Origin: Mastigias papua
Taxonomy: Eukaryota > Cnidaria > Scyphozoa > Rhizostomeae > Mastigiidae
Length of the DNA: 64,000 nt
Direction: 5' to 3'
NCBI GenBank assembly: GCA_964019165.1
Contig: OZ025271.1
Location: forward strand, 4,189,570-4,253,569
This document shows, one piece after another, positions 24,437-36,264 of this stretch (the stretch's first letter is position 1; each line of letters opens with the position of its first letter). The notes under the pieces are model-generated. The model did no database searches, was not told where the DNA came from, and worked only from the letters and a program-made list of their open reading frames with translations. Made by a program: the position numbers and the translations under genes.

Positions 24437-25198
24437 ATGCATGGGCTACATTTGGCTATAAGTACGTATCTCTTAGCTCCAAAACATAATCTAAGCCTAA
24501 TGCTGCACTCTATAAAGCATTTATAATATCATATGACCATCAGATCTGTAGTCATTGCTCAATTGTCAGTGTTTGCACACATACGTATTTTAGGCCCATT
24601 ACAAGCAGTGATCACTTGTGCATATATTGTGTATGATTGAAATTCTGTACAAGTGCGTCAGTCTCGTGCCTTAAACATCTTTAACATCTATGTTTGCACC
24701 GATGTCAGTAGTTTAGCCAATGTGTCCTACTTGTATGACGGTTAGTTTCTGTTTTTACACTACATAGAGCATTAAAGAGCTTTAAAGTACGTTAAATGTT
24801 GCAAAAACGACAACACTATGCATGGGCTACATTTGGCTATAAGTACGTGTCTCTTAGCTCCAAAACATAATCTAAGCCTATTTCTGCATTCTATAAAGCA
24901 TTTATAATATCATATGACCATCAGATCTGTAGTCATTGCTCAATTGTCAGTGTTTGCACACATACGTATTTTAGGCCCATTACAAGCAGTGATCACTTGT
25001 GCATATATTGTGTATGATTGAAATTCTGTACAAGTGCGTCAGTCTCGTGCCTTAAACATCTTTAACATCTATGTTTGCACCGATGTCAGTAGTTTAGCCA
25101 ATGTGTCCTACTTGTATGACGGTTAGTTTCTGCTTTTAAACTACATAGAGCATTAAAGAGCTTTAAAGTACGCTAAATGTTGCAAAAGCGACAATACT
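24437..25198. repeat. Two-monomer insertion (D and a C/D hybrid) in the 4-mer array
   Basis: These two 381-bp units separate copy 3 from copy 4. The first has 'tacgtatctc', 'cctaatgctgc' and 'atattgtgtatg'. The second starts as C ('ctgcattc') but has 'atattgtgtatg' and ends 'ctgcttttaaac'. They turn the local period from 1,527 into 2,289 bases. The 'tacgtatctc' trait recurs at 26753, 2,289 bases later, so this insertion was copied together with its neighbours. Confidence 0.88.
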
Positions 25199-26725
25199 AT
25201 GCATAGGCTACATTTGGCTATAAGTACGTGTCTCTTAGCTCCAAAACATAATCTAAGCCTATTTCAGCACTCTATAAAGCATTTATAATATCATATGACC
25301 ATCAGATCTGTAGTCATTGCTCAATTGTCAGTGTTTGCACACATACGTATTTTAGGCCCATTGCAAGCAGTGATCACTTGTGCATATACTGTTGTATGAT
25401 TGAAATTCTGTAGAAGTGCGTCAGTCTCATGCCTTAAACATCTTTAACATCTATGTTTGCACCGATGTCAGTAGTTTAGCCAATGTGTCCTACTTGTATG
25501 ACGGTTAGTTTCTGTTTTTACACTACATAGAGCATTAAAGAGCTTTGAAGTACGCTAAATGTTGCAAAAACGACAACACTATGCATGGACTAAATTTGGC
25601 TATAAGTGCGTTTCTCTTAACTCCAAAACATAATCTAAGCATTATTCTGCACTCTATAAAGCATTTATAATATCATATGACCATCAGATCTGTAGTCATT
25701 GCTCAATTGTCAGTGTTTGCACACATACGTATTTTAGGCCCATTACAAGCAGTGATCACTTGTGCATATACTGTTGTATGATTGAAATTCTGTACAAGTG
25801 CGTCACTCTCATGCCTTAAACATCTTTAACATCTATGTTTGCACCGATGTCAGTAGTTTAGCCAATGTGTCCTACTTGTATGACGGTTAGTTTCAGTTTT
25901 TACACTACATAGAGCATTAAAGAGCTTTAAAGTACGCTAAATGTTGCAAAAGCGACAACACTATGCATGGGCTACATTTGGCTATAAGTACGTGTCTCTT
26001 AGCTCCAAAACATAATCTAAGCCTATTTCTGCACTCTATAAAGCATTTATACTATCATATGACCATCAGATCTGTAGTCATTGCTCAATTGTCAGTGTTT
26101 GCACACATACGTATTTTAGGCCCATTACAAGCAGTGATCACTTGTGCATATACTGTTGTATGATTGAAATTCTGTACAAGTGCGTCAGTCTCGTGCCTTA
26201 AACATCTTTAACATCTATGTTTGCACCGATGTCAGTAGTTTAGCCAATGTGTCCTACTTGTATGACGGTTAGTTTCTGTTTTTACACTACATAGAGCATT
26301 AAAGAGCTTTAAAGTACGTTAAATGTTGCAACAACGACAACACTATGCATGGGCTACATTTGGCTATAAGTACGTGTCTCTTAGCTCCAAAACATAATCT
26401 AAGCCTATTTCTGCATTCTATAAAGCATTTATAATATCATATGACCATCAGATCTGTAGTCATTGCTCAATTGTCAGTGTTTGCACACATACGTATTTTA
26501 GGCCCATTACAAGCAGTGATCACTTGTGCATATACTGTATATGATTGAAATTCTGCACAAGTGCGTCAGTCGCGTGCCTTACACATCTTTAACATCTATG
26601 TTTGCACCGATGTCAGTATTTTAGCCAATGTGTTCTACTTGTATGTCGGTTAGTTTCTGTTTTTACAATACATAGAGCATTAAAGAGCTTTAAAGTAGGC
26701 TAAATGTTGCAAAAGCGACAACACT
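25199..26725. repeat. F-A-B-C 4-mer higher-order repeat, copy 4
   Basis: F (25199), A (25581), B (25963) and C (26345), matching copy 3 marker for marker, including 'caacaacg' near 26332 and 'ctgtatatgattg' near 26537. It is followed by the same 'tacgtatctc' D unit that follows copy 3. After that the pattern is lost. Confidence 0.93.
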
Positions 26726-27293
26726 ATGCATGGGCTACATTTGGCTATAAGTACGTATCTCTTAGCTCCAAAACATAATCTAAGCCTAATGCTGCACTCT
26801 ATAAAGCATTTATAATATCATATGACCATCAGATCTGTAGTCATTGCTCAATTGTCAGTGTTTGCACACATACGTATTTTAGGCCCATTACAAGCAGTGA
26901 TCACTTGTGCATATATTGTGTATGATTGAAATTCTGTACAAGTGCGTCAGTCTCGTGCCTTACACATCTTTAACATCTATGTTTGCACCGATGTCAGTAG
27001 TTTAGCCAATGTGTCCTACTTGTATGACGGTTAGTTTCTGTTTTTAGACTACATAGAGCATTAAAGAGCTTTAAAGTACGCTAAATGTTGCAAAAGCGAC
27101 AACACTATGCATGGGCTAAATTTGGCTATAAGTACGTGTCTCTTAGCTCCAAAACATAATCTAAGCCTAATTCTGCACTCTATAAAGCATTTATAATATC
27201 ATATGACCATCAGATCTGTAGTCATTGCTCAATTGTCAGTGTTTGCACACATACGTATTTTAGGCCCATTACAAGCAGTGATCACTTGTGCAT
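26726..27293. repeat. D unit and start of a hybrid monomer
   Basis: The unit at 26726 has 'tacgtatctc', 'cctaatgctgc', 'atattgtgtatg' and 'tttttagac'. The next unit starts 'gggctaaat' with 'cctaattctgc', then changes at about 27294 to the type found again near 60891. The change marks the left edge of the long-range duplication described next. No gene is seen. Confidence 0.85.
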
Positions 27294-30200
27294 ATATTGT
27301 TGTATGATTGAAATTCTGTACAAGTGCGTCGATCTCGTGCCTTACACATCTTTAACATCTATGTTTTCACCGATGTCAGTAGTTTAGCCAATGTGTTCTA
27401 CTTGTATGTCGGATATTTTCTGTTTTTACACTACATAGAGCATTAAAGAGCTTTAAAGTACGCTAAATGTTGCAAAAGCGACAACACTATGCATGGACTA
27501 AATTTGGCTATAAGTACGTTTCTCTTAACTCCAAAACATAATCTAAGCATTATTCTGCACTCTATAAAGCATTCATAATATCATATGACCATCAGATCTG
27601 TAGTCATTGCTCAATTGTCAGTGTTTGCACACATACGTATTTTAGGCCCATTACAAGCAGTGATCACTTGTGCATATACTGTTGTATGATTGAAATTCTG
27701 TACAAGTGCGTCACTCTCATGCCTTAAACATCTTTAACATCTATGTTTGCACCGATGTCAGTAGTATAGCCAATGTGTCCTACTTGTATGACGGTTAGTT
27801 TCTGTATTTACACTACATAGAGCATTAAAGAGCTTTAAAGTACGCTAAATGTTGCAAAAGCGACAACACTATGCATGGGCTACATTTGGCTATAAGTACG
27901 TGTCTCTTAGCTCCAAAACATAATCTAAGACTATTTCCGCACTCTATAAAGCATTTATAATATCATATGACCATCAGATCTGTAGTCATTGCTCAATTGT
28001 CAGTGTTTGCACACATACGTATTTTAGGCCCATTACAAGCAGTGATCACTTGTGCATATACTGTTGTATGATTGAAATTCTGTACAAGTGCGTCAGTCTC
28101 ATGCCTTAAACATCTTTAACATCTATGTTTGCACCGATGTCAGTAGTTTAGCCAATGTGTCCTACTTGTATGACGGTTAGTTTCTGTCTTTACACTACAT
28201 AGAGCATTAAAGAGCTTTAAAGTACGCTAAATGTTGCAAAAGCGACAACACTATGCATGGGCTACATTTGGCTATAAGTACGTGTCTCTTAGCTCCAAAA
28301 CATAATCTAAGACTATTTCCGCACTCTATAAAGCATTTATAATATCATATGACCATCAGATCTGTAGTCATTGCTCAATTGTCAGTGTTTGCACACATAC
28401 GTATTTTAGGCCCATTACAAGCAGTGATCACTTGTGCATATACTGTTGTATGATTGAAATTCTGTACAAGTGCGTCAGTCGCGTGCCTTAAACATCTTTA
28501 ACATCTATGTTTGCACCGATGTCAGTATTTTAGCCAATGTGTTCTACTTGTATGTCGGTTAGTTTCTGTTTTTACAATACATAGAGCATTAAAGAGCTTT
28601 AAAGTACGCTAAATGTTGCAAAAGCGACAACACTATGCATGGGCTACATTTGGCTATAAGTACGTGTCTCTTAGCTCCAAAACATAATCTAAGCCTAATG
28701 CTGCACTCTATAAAGCATTTATAATATCATATGACCATCAGATCTGTAGTCATTGCTCAATTGTCAGTGTTTGCACACATACGTATTTTAGGCCCATTAC
28801 AAGCAGTGATCACTTGTGCATATACTGTTGTATGATTGAAATTCTGTACAATTGCGTCAGTCGCGTGCCTTAAACATCTTTAACATCTATGTTTGCACCG
28901 ATGTCAGTATTTTAGCCAATGTGTTCTACTTGTATGTCGGTTAGTTTCTGTTTTTACAATACATAGAGCATTAAAGAGCTTTAAAGTACGCTAAATGTTG
29001 CAAAAGCGACAACACTATGCATGGGCTACATTTGGCTATAAGTACGTGTCTCTTAGCTCCAAAACATAATCTAAGCCTAATGCTGCACTCTATAAAGCAT
29101 TTATAATATCATATGACCATCAGATCTGTAGTCATTGCTCAATTGTCAGTGTTTGCACACATACGTATTTTAGGCCCATTACAAGCAGTCATCACTTGTG
29201 CATATATTGTGTATGATTGACATTCTGTACAAGTGCGTCAGTCTCGTGCCTTAAACATCTTTAACATCTATGTTTGCACCGATGTCAGTAGTTTAGCCAA
29301 TGTGTCCTACTTGTATGACGGTTAGTTTCTGTTTTTACACTACATAGAGCATTAAAGAGCTTTAAAGTACGCTAAATGTTGCAAAAGCGACAACACTATG
29401 CATGGGCTAAATTTGGCTATAAGTACGCTTCTCTTAACTCCAAAACATAATCTAAGCCTAATTCTGCACTCTATAAAGCATTTATAATATCATATGACCA
29501 TCAGATCTGTAGTCATTGCTCAATTGTCAGTGTTTGCACACATACGTATTTTAGGCCCATTACAAGCAGTGATCACTTGTGCATATACTGTTGTATGATT
29601 GAAATTCTGTACAAGTGCGTCAGTCTCGCGCCTTAAACATCTTTAACATCTATGTTTGCATCGATGTCAGTAGTTTAGCCAATGTGTCCTACTTATATGA
29701 CGGTTAGTTTCTGTTTTTACATTACATAGAGCATTAAAGAGCTTTAAAGTACGTTAAATGTTGCACAAGCGACAACACTATGCATGGGCTACATTTGGCT
29801 ATAAGTACGTGTCTCTTAACTCTAAAACATAATCTAAGCCTATTTCTGCACACTATAAAGCATTTATAATATCATATGACCATCAGATCTGTAGTCATTG
29901 CTCAATTGTCAGTGTTTGGACACATACGTATTTTAGGCCCATTACAAGCAGTGATCACTTGTGCATATACTGTTGTATGATTGACATTCTGTACAAGTGC
30001 GTCAGTCTCGTGCCTTAAACATCTTTAACATCTATGTTTGCATCGATGTCAGTAGTTTAGCCAATGTGTCCTACTTGTATGTCGGTTAGTTTCTGTTTTT
30101 ACACTACATAGAGCATTAAAGAGCTTTAAAGTACGCTAAATGTTGCAAAAACGACAACACTATGCATGGGCTACATTTGGCTATAAGTACGTGTCTCTTA

Positions 30201-30530
30201 GCTCCAAAACATAATCTAAGCCTATTTCAGCACTCTATAAAGCATTTATAATATCATATGACCATCAGATCTGTAGTCATTGCTCAATTGTCAGTGTTTG
30301 CACACATACGTATTTTAGGCCCATTACAAGCAGTGATCACTTGTGCATATATTGTGTATGATTGAAATTCTGTACAAGTGCGTCAGTCTCGTGCCTTACA
30401 CATCTTTAACATCTATGTTTGCACCGATGTCAGTAGTTTAGCCAATGTGTCCTACTTGTATGACGGTTAGTTTCTGTTTTTACACTACATAGAGCATTAA
30501 AGAGCTTTAAAGTACGCTAAATGTTGCAAA
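27294..30530. repeat. Long-range duplicated block, copy 1
   Basis: About eight and a half monomers reappear near the right end of the window. Rare markers sit at a constant offset of 33,597 bases: 'attcataat' at 27571 and 61168, 'tttctgtctt' at 28191 and 61788, 'gtcatcac' at 29188 and 62785, and 'cagtctcgcg' near 29621 and 63218. This copy has one monomer more than the other around 29760-30140, so the offset drops by 382 after that. Some units inside differ between copies (27870 and 28253 read 'gactatttccgc' where the other has 'gcctatttctgc'), which suggests later conversion. Confidence 0.85.
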
Positions 30531-33211
30531 AGCGACAACACTATGCATGGGCTACATTTGGCTATAAGTACGTGTCTCTTAGCTCCAAAACATAATCTAA
30601 GACTATTTCCGCACTCTATAAAGCATTTATAATATCATATGACCATCAGATCTGTAGTCATTGCTCAATTGTCAGTGTTTGCACACATACGTATTTTAGG
30701 CCCATTACAAGCAGTGATCACTTGTGCATATACTGTTGTATGATTGAAATTCTGTAGAAGTGCGTCAGTCTCGTGCCTTAACCATCTTTAACATCTATGT
30801 TTGTATCGATGTCAATAGTTTAGCCAATGTGTCCTACTTGTATGACGGTTAGTTTCTGTTTTTGCACTACATAGAGCATTAAAGAGCTTTAAAGTACGCT
30901 AAATGTTGCAAAAGCGACAACACTATGCATGGGCTACATTTGGCTATAAGTACGTCTCTTAGCTCCAAAACATAATCTAAGCCTAATGCTGCACTCTATA
31001 AAGCATTTATAATATCATATGACCATCAGCTCTGTAGTCATTGCTCAATTGTCAGTGTTTGCACACATACGTATTTTAGGCCCATTACAAGCAGTGATCA
31101 CTTGTGCATATACTGTTGTATGATTGAAATTCTGTACAAGTGCGTCAGTCTCGTGCCTTAAACATCTTTAACATCTATGTTTGCACCGATGTCAGTAGTT
31201 TAGCCAATGTGTCCTACTTGTATGACGGTTAGTTTCTGTTTTTACACTACATAGAGCATTAAAGAGCTTTAAAGTACGCTAAATGTTGCAAAAGCGACAA
31301 CACTATGCATGGGCTACATTTGGCTATAAGTACGTGTCTCTTAGCTCCAAAACATAATCTAAGACTATTTCCGCACTCTATAAAGCATTTATAATATCAT
31401 ATGACCATCAGATCTGTAGTCATTGCTCAATTGTCAGTGTTTGCACACATACGTATTTTAGGCCCATTACAAGCAGTGATCACTTGTGCATATACTGTTG
31501 TATGATTGAAATTCTGTACAAGTGCGTCAGTCTCGTGCCTTAAACATCTTTAACATCTATGTTTGCACCGATGTCAGTAGTTTAGCCAATGTGTCCTACT
31601 TGTATGACGGTTAGTTTCTGTATTTACACTACATAGAGCATTAAAGAGCTTTAAAGTACGCTAAATGTTGCAAAAGCGACAACACTATGCATGGGCTACA
31701 TTTGGCTATAAGTACGTGTCTCTTAGCTCCAAAACATAATCTAAGCCTATTTCTGCACTCTATAAAGCATTTATAATATCATATGACCATCAGATCTGTA
31801 GTCATTGCTCAATTGTCAGTGTTTGCACACATACGTATTTTAGGCCCATTACAAGCAGTGATCACTTGTGCATATACTGTTGTATGATTGAAATTCTGTA
31901 CAAGTGCGTCAGTCGCGTGCCTTAAACATCTTTAACATCTATGTTTGCACCGATGTCAGTATTTTAGCCAATGTGTTCTACTTGTATGTCGGTTAGTTTC
32001 TGTTTTACAATACATAGAGCATTAAAGAGCTTTAAAGTACGCTAAATGTTGCAAAAGCGACAACACTATGCATGGGCTACATTTGGCTATAAGTACGTGT
32101 CTCTTAGCTCCAAAACATAATCTAAGCCTATTTCTGCACTCTATAAAGCATTTATAATATCATATGACCATCAGATCTGTAGTCATTGCTCAATTGTCAG
32201 TGTTTGCACACATACGTATTTTAGGCCCATTACAAGCAGTGATCACTTGTGCATATACTGTTGTATGATTGAAATTCTGTACAAGTGCGTCAGTCTCGTG
32301 CCTTAAACATCTTTAACATCTATGTTTGCACCGATGTCAGTATTTTAGCCAATGTGTTCTACTTGTATGTCGGTTAGTTTCTGTTTTACAATACATAGAG
32401 CATTAAAGAGCTTTAAAGTACGCTAAATGTTGCAAAAGCGACAACACTATGCATGGGCTAAATTTGGCTATAAGTACGCTTCTCTTAACTCCAAAACATA
32501 ATCTAAGCCTAATTCTGCACTCTATAAAGCATTTATAATATCATATGACCATCAGATCTGTAGTCATTGCTCAATTGTCAGTGTTTGCACACATACGTAT
32601 TTTAGGCCCATTACAAGCAGTGATCACTTGTGCATATACTGTTGTATGATTGAAATTCTGTACAAGTGCGTCAGTCTCGTGCCTTAAACATCTTTAACAT
32701 CTATGTTTGCACCGATGTCAGTAGTTTAGCCAATGTGTCCTACTTGTATGTCGGTTAGTTTCTGTTTTTACACTACATAGAGCATTAAAGAGCTTAAAAG
32801 TACGCTAAATGTTGCAAAAGCGACAACACTATGCATGGGCTACATTTGGCTATAAGTACGTGTCTCTTAGCTCCAAAACATAATCTATGCCTGTTTCTGC
32901 ACTCTATAAAGCATTTATAATATCATATGACCATCAGATCTGTAGTCATTGCTCAATTGTCAGTGTTTGCACACATACGTATTTTAGGCCCATTACAAGC
33001 AGTGATCACTTGTGCATATATTGTGTATGATTGAAATTCTGTACAAGTGCGTCAGTCTCGTGCCTTACACATCTTTAACATCTATGTTTGCACCGATGTC
33101 AGTAGTTTAGCCAATGTGTCCTACTTGTATGACGGTTAGTTTCTGTTTTTAGACTACATAGAGCATTAAAGAGCTTTAAAGTACGCTAAATGTTGCAAAA
33201 GCGACAACACT
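30531..33211. repeat. Mixed E, D and B monomers with single-unit amplification
   Basis: This stretch holds E units (30535, 31304), a D-like unit at 30917 with a private 2-base loss ('aagtacgtctc' near 30955) and 'catcagctctg', and B-like units. The units 31687-32067 and 32068-32448 share a missing T ('tctgttttacaatac') and are 381 bp each, a probable one-monomer duplication. The unit at 32831 has private 'aatctatgcctgttt' and leads into the dimer array. No gene is seen. Confidence 0.85.
31687..32448. repeat. Single-monomer tandem duplication (2 x 381 bp)
   Basis: Two adjacent monomers share the loss of one T in the M315-321 run, giving 'tctgttttacaatac' at about 32001 and 32382, a form I saw nowhere else. 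Both also have 'cagtattttagcc' and 'gttctacttg'. They differ at 'cagtcgcg' against 'cagtctcg'. Shared rare indels make recent one-unit unequal exchange the simplest reading. Confidence 0.8.
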
Positions 33212-36200
33212 ATGCATGGGCTACATTTGGCTATAAGTACGTGTCTCTTAGCTCCAAAACATAATCTAAGACTATTTCCGCACTCTATAAAGCATTTATA
33301 ATATCATATGACCATCAGATCTGTAGTCATTGCTCAATTGTCAGTGTTTGCACACATACGTATTTTAGGCCCATTACAAGCAGTGATCACTTGTGCATAT
33401 ACTGTTGTATGATTGAAATTCTGTACAAGTGCGTCAATCTCGTGCCTTACACATCTTTAACATCTATGTTTTCACCGATGTCAGTAGTTTAGCCAATGTG
33501 TTCTACTTGTATGTCGGATATTTTCTGTTTTTACACTACATAGAGCATTAAAGAGCTTTAAAGTACGCTAAATGTTGCAAAAGCGACAACACTATGCATG
33601 GGCTACATTTGGCTATAAGTACGCTTCTCTTAACTCCAATACATAATCTAAGCATTATTCTGCACTCTATAAAGCATTTATAATATCATATGACCATCAG
33701 ATCTGTAGTCATTGCTCAATTGTCAGTGTTTGCACACATACGTATTTTAGGCCCATTACAAGCAGTGATCACTTGTGCATATATTGTGTATGATTGAAAT
33801 TCTGTACAAGTGCGTCAGTCTCGTGCCTTACACATCTTTAACATCTATGTTTGCACCGATGTCAGTAGTTTAGCCAATGTGTCCTACTTGTATGACGGTT
33901 AGTTTCTGTTTTTAGACTACATAGAGCATTAAAGAGCTTTAAAGTACGCTAAATGTTGCAAAAGCGACAACACTATGCATGGGCTACATTTGGCTATAAG
34001 TACGTGTCTCTTAGCTCCAAAACATAATCTAAGACTATTTCCGCACTCTATAAAGCATTTATAATATCATATGACCATCAGATCTGTAGTCATTGCTCAA
34101 TTGTCAGTGTTTGCACACATACGTATTTTAGGCCCATTACAAGCAGTGATCACTTGTGCATATACTGTTGTATGATTGAAATTCTGTACAAGTGCGTCAA
34201 TCTCGTGCCTTACACATCTTTAACATCTATGTTTTCACCGATGTCAGTAGTTTAGCCAATGTGTTCTACTTGTATGTCGGATATTTTCTGTTTTTACACT
34301 ACATAGAGCATTAAAGAGCTTTAAAGTACGCTAAATGTTGCAAAAGCGACAACACTATGCATGGGCTACATTTGGCTATAAGTACGCTTCTCTTAACTCC
34401 AATACATAATCTAAGCATTATTCTGCACTCTATAAAGCATTTATAATATCATATGACCATCAGATCTGTAGTCATTGCTCAATTGTCAGTGTTTGCACAC
34501 ATACGTATTTTAGGCCCATTACAAGCAGTGATCACTTGTGCATATATTGTGTATGATTGAAATTCTGTACAAGTGCGTCAGTCTCGTGCCTTACACATCT
34601 TTAACATCTATGTTTGCACCGATGTCAGTAGTTTAGCCAATGTGTCCTACTTGTATGACGGTTAGTTTCTGTTTTTAGACTACATAGAGCATTAAAGAGC
34701 TTTAAAGTACGCTAAATGTTGCAAAAGCGACAACACTATGCATGGGCTACATTTGGCTATAAGTACGTGTCTCTTAGCTCCAAAACATAATCTAAGACTA
34801 TTTCCGCACTCTATAAAGCATTTATAATATCATATGACCATCAGATCTGTAGTCATTGCTCAATTGTCAGTGTTTGCACACATACGTATTTTAGGCCCAT
34901 TACAAGCAGTGATCACTTGTGCATATACTGTTGTATGATTGAAATTCTGTACAAGTGCGTCAATCTCGTGCCTTACACATCTTTAACATCTATGTTTTCA
35001 CCGATGTCAGTAGTTTAGCCAATGTGTTCTACTTGTATGTCGGATATTTTCTGTTTTTACACTACATAGAGCATTAAAGAGCTTTAAAGTACGCTAAATG
35101 TTGCAAAAGCGACAACACTATGCATGGGCTACATTTGGCTATAAGTACGCTTCTCTTAACACCAATACATAATCTAAACATTATTCTGCACTCTATAAAG
35201 CATTTATAATATCATATGACCATCAGATCTGTAGTCATTGCTCAATTGTCAGTGTTTGCACACATACGTATTTTAGGCCCATTACAAGCAGTGATCACTT
35301 GTGCATATATTGTGTATGATTGAAATTCTGTACAAGTGCGTCAGTCTCGTGCCTTACACATCTTTAACATCTATGTTTGCACCGATGTCAGTAGTTTAGC
35401 CAATGTGTCCTACTTGTATGACGGTTAGTTTCTGTTTTTAGACTACATAGAGCATTAAAGAGCTTTAAAGTACGCTAAATGTTGCAAAAGCGACAACACT
35501 ATGCATGGGCTACATTTGGCTATAAGTACGTGTCTCTTAGCTCCAAAACATAATCTAAGACTATTTCCGCACTCTATAAAGCATTTATAATATCATATGA
35601 CCATCAGATCTGTAGTCATTGCTCAATTGTCAGTGTTTGCACACATACGTATTTTAGGCCCATTACAAGCAGTGATCACTTGTGCATATACTGTTGTATG
35701 ATTGAAATTCTGTACAAGTGCGTCAATCTCGTGCCTTACACATCTTTAACATCTATGTTTTCACCGATGTCAGTAGTTTAGCCAATGTGTTCTACTTGTA
35801 TGTCGGATATTTTCTGTTTTTACACTACATAGAGCATTAAAGAGCTTTAAAGTACGCTAAATGTTGCAAAAGCGACAACACTATGCATGGGCTACATTTG
35901 GCTATAAGTACGCTTCTCTTAACTCCAATACATAATCTAAGCATTATTCTGCACTCTATAAAGCATTTATAATATCATATGACCATCAGATCTGTAGTCA
36001 TTGCTCAATTGTCAGTGTTTGCACACATACGTATTTTAGGCCCATTACAAGCAGTGATCACTTGTGCATATACTGTTGTATGATTGAAATTCTGTACAAG
36101 TGCGTCAGTCTCGTGCCTTAAACATCTTTAACATCTATGTTTGCACCGATGTCAGTAGTTTAGCCAATGTGTCCTACTTGTATGACGGTTAGTTTCTGTT

Positions 36201-36264
36201 TTTACACTACATAGAGCATTAAAGAGCTTTGAAGTACGCTAAATGTTGCAAAAACGACAACACT
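33212..36264. repeat. E-D dimer higher-order repeat, four copies
   Basis: Dimers start at 33212, 33975, 34738 and 35501. The first three are 763 bp and the last is 764. Each has an E unit ('gactatttccgc', 'caatctcg', 'ttttcaccg', 'ggatattttc') followed by a unit with 'tacgcttctc', 'ctccaatac', 'cattattc' and, in the first three, 'atattgtgtatg' and 'tttttagac'. The 'ttcaccg' marker recurs at 33471, 34234, 34997 and 35760, exactly 763 bases apart. The copies are almost identical; the third has private 'acaccaatac' and 'ctaaacatt' near 35160. The last D unit has lost the D-type 3' half. Confidence 0.94.
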
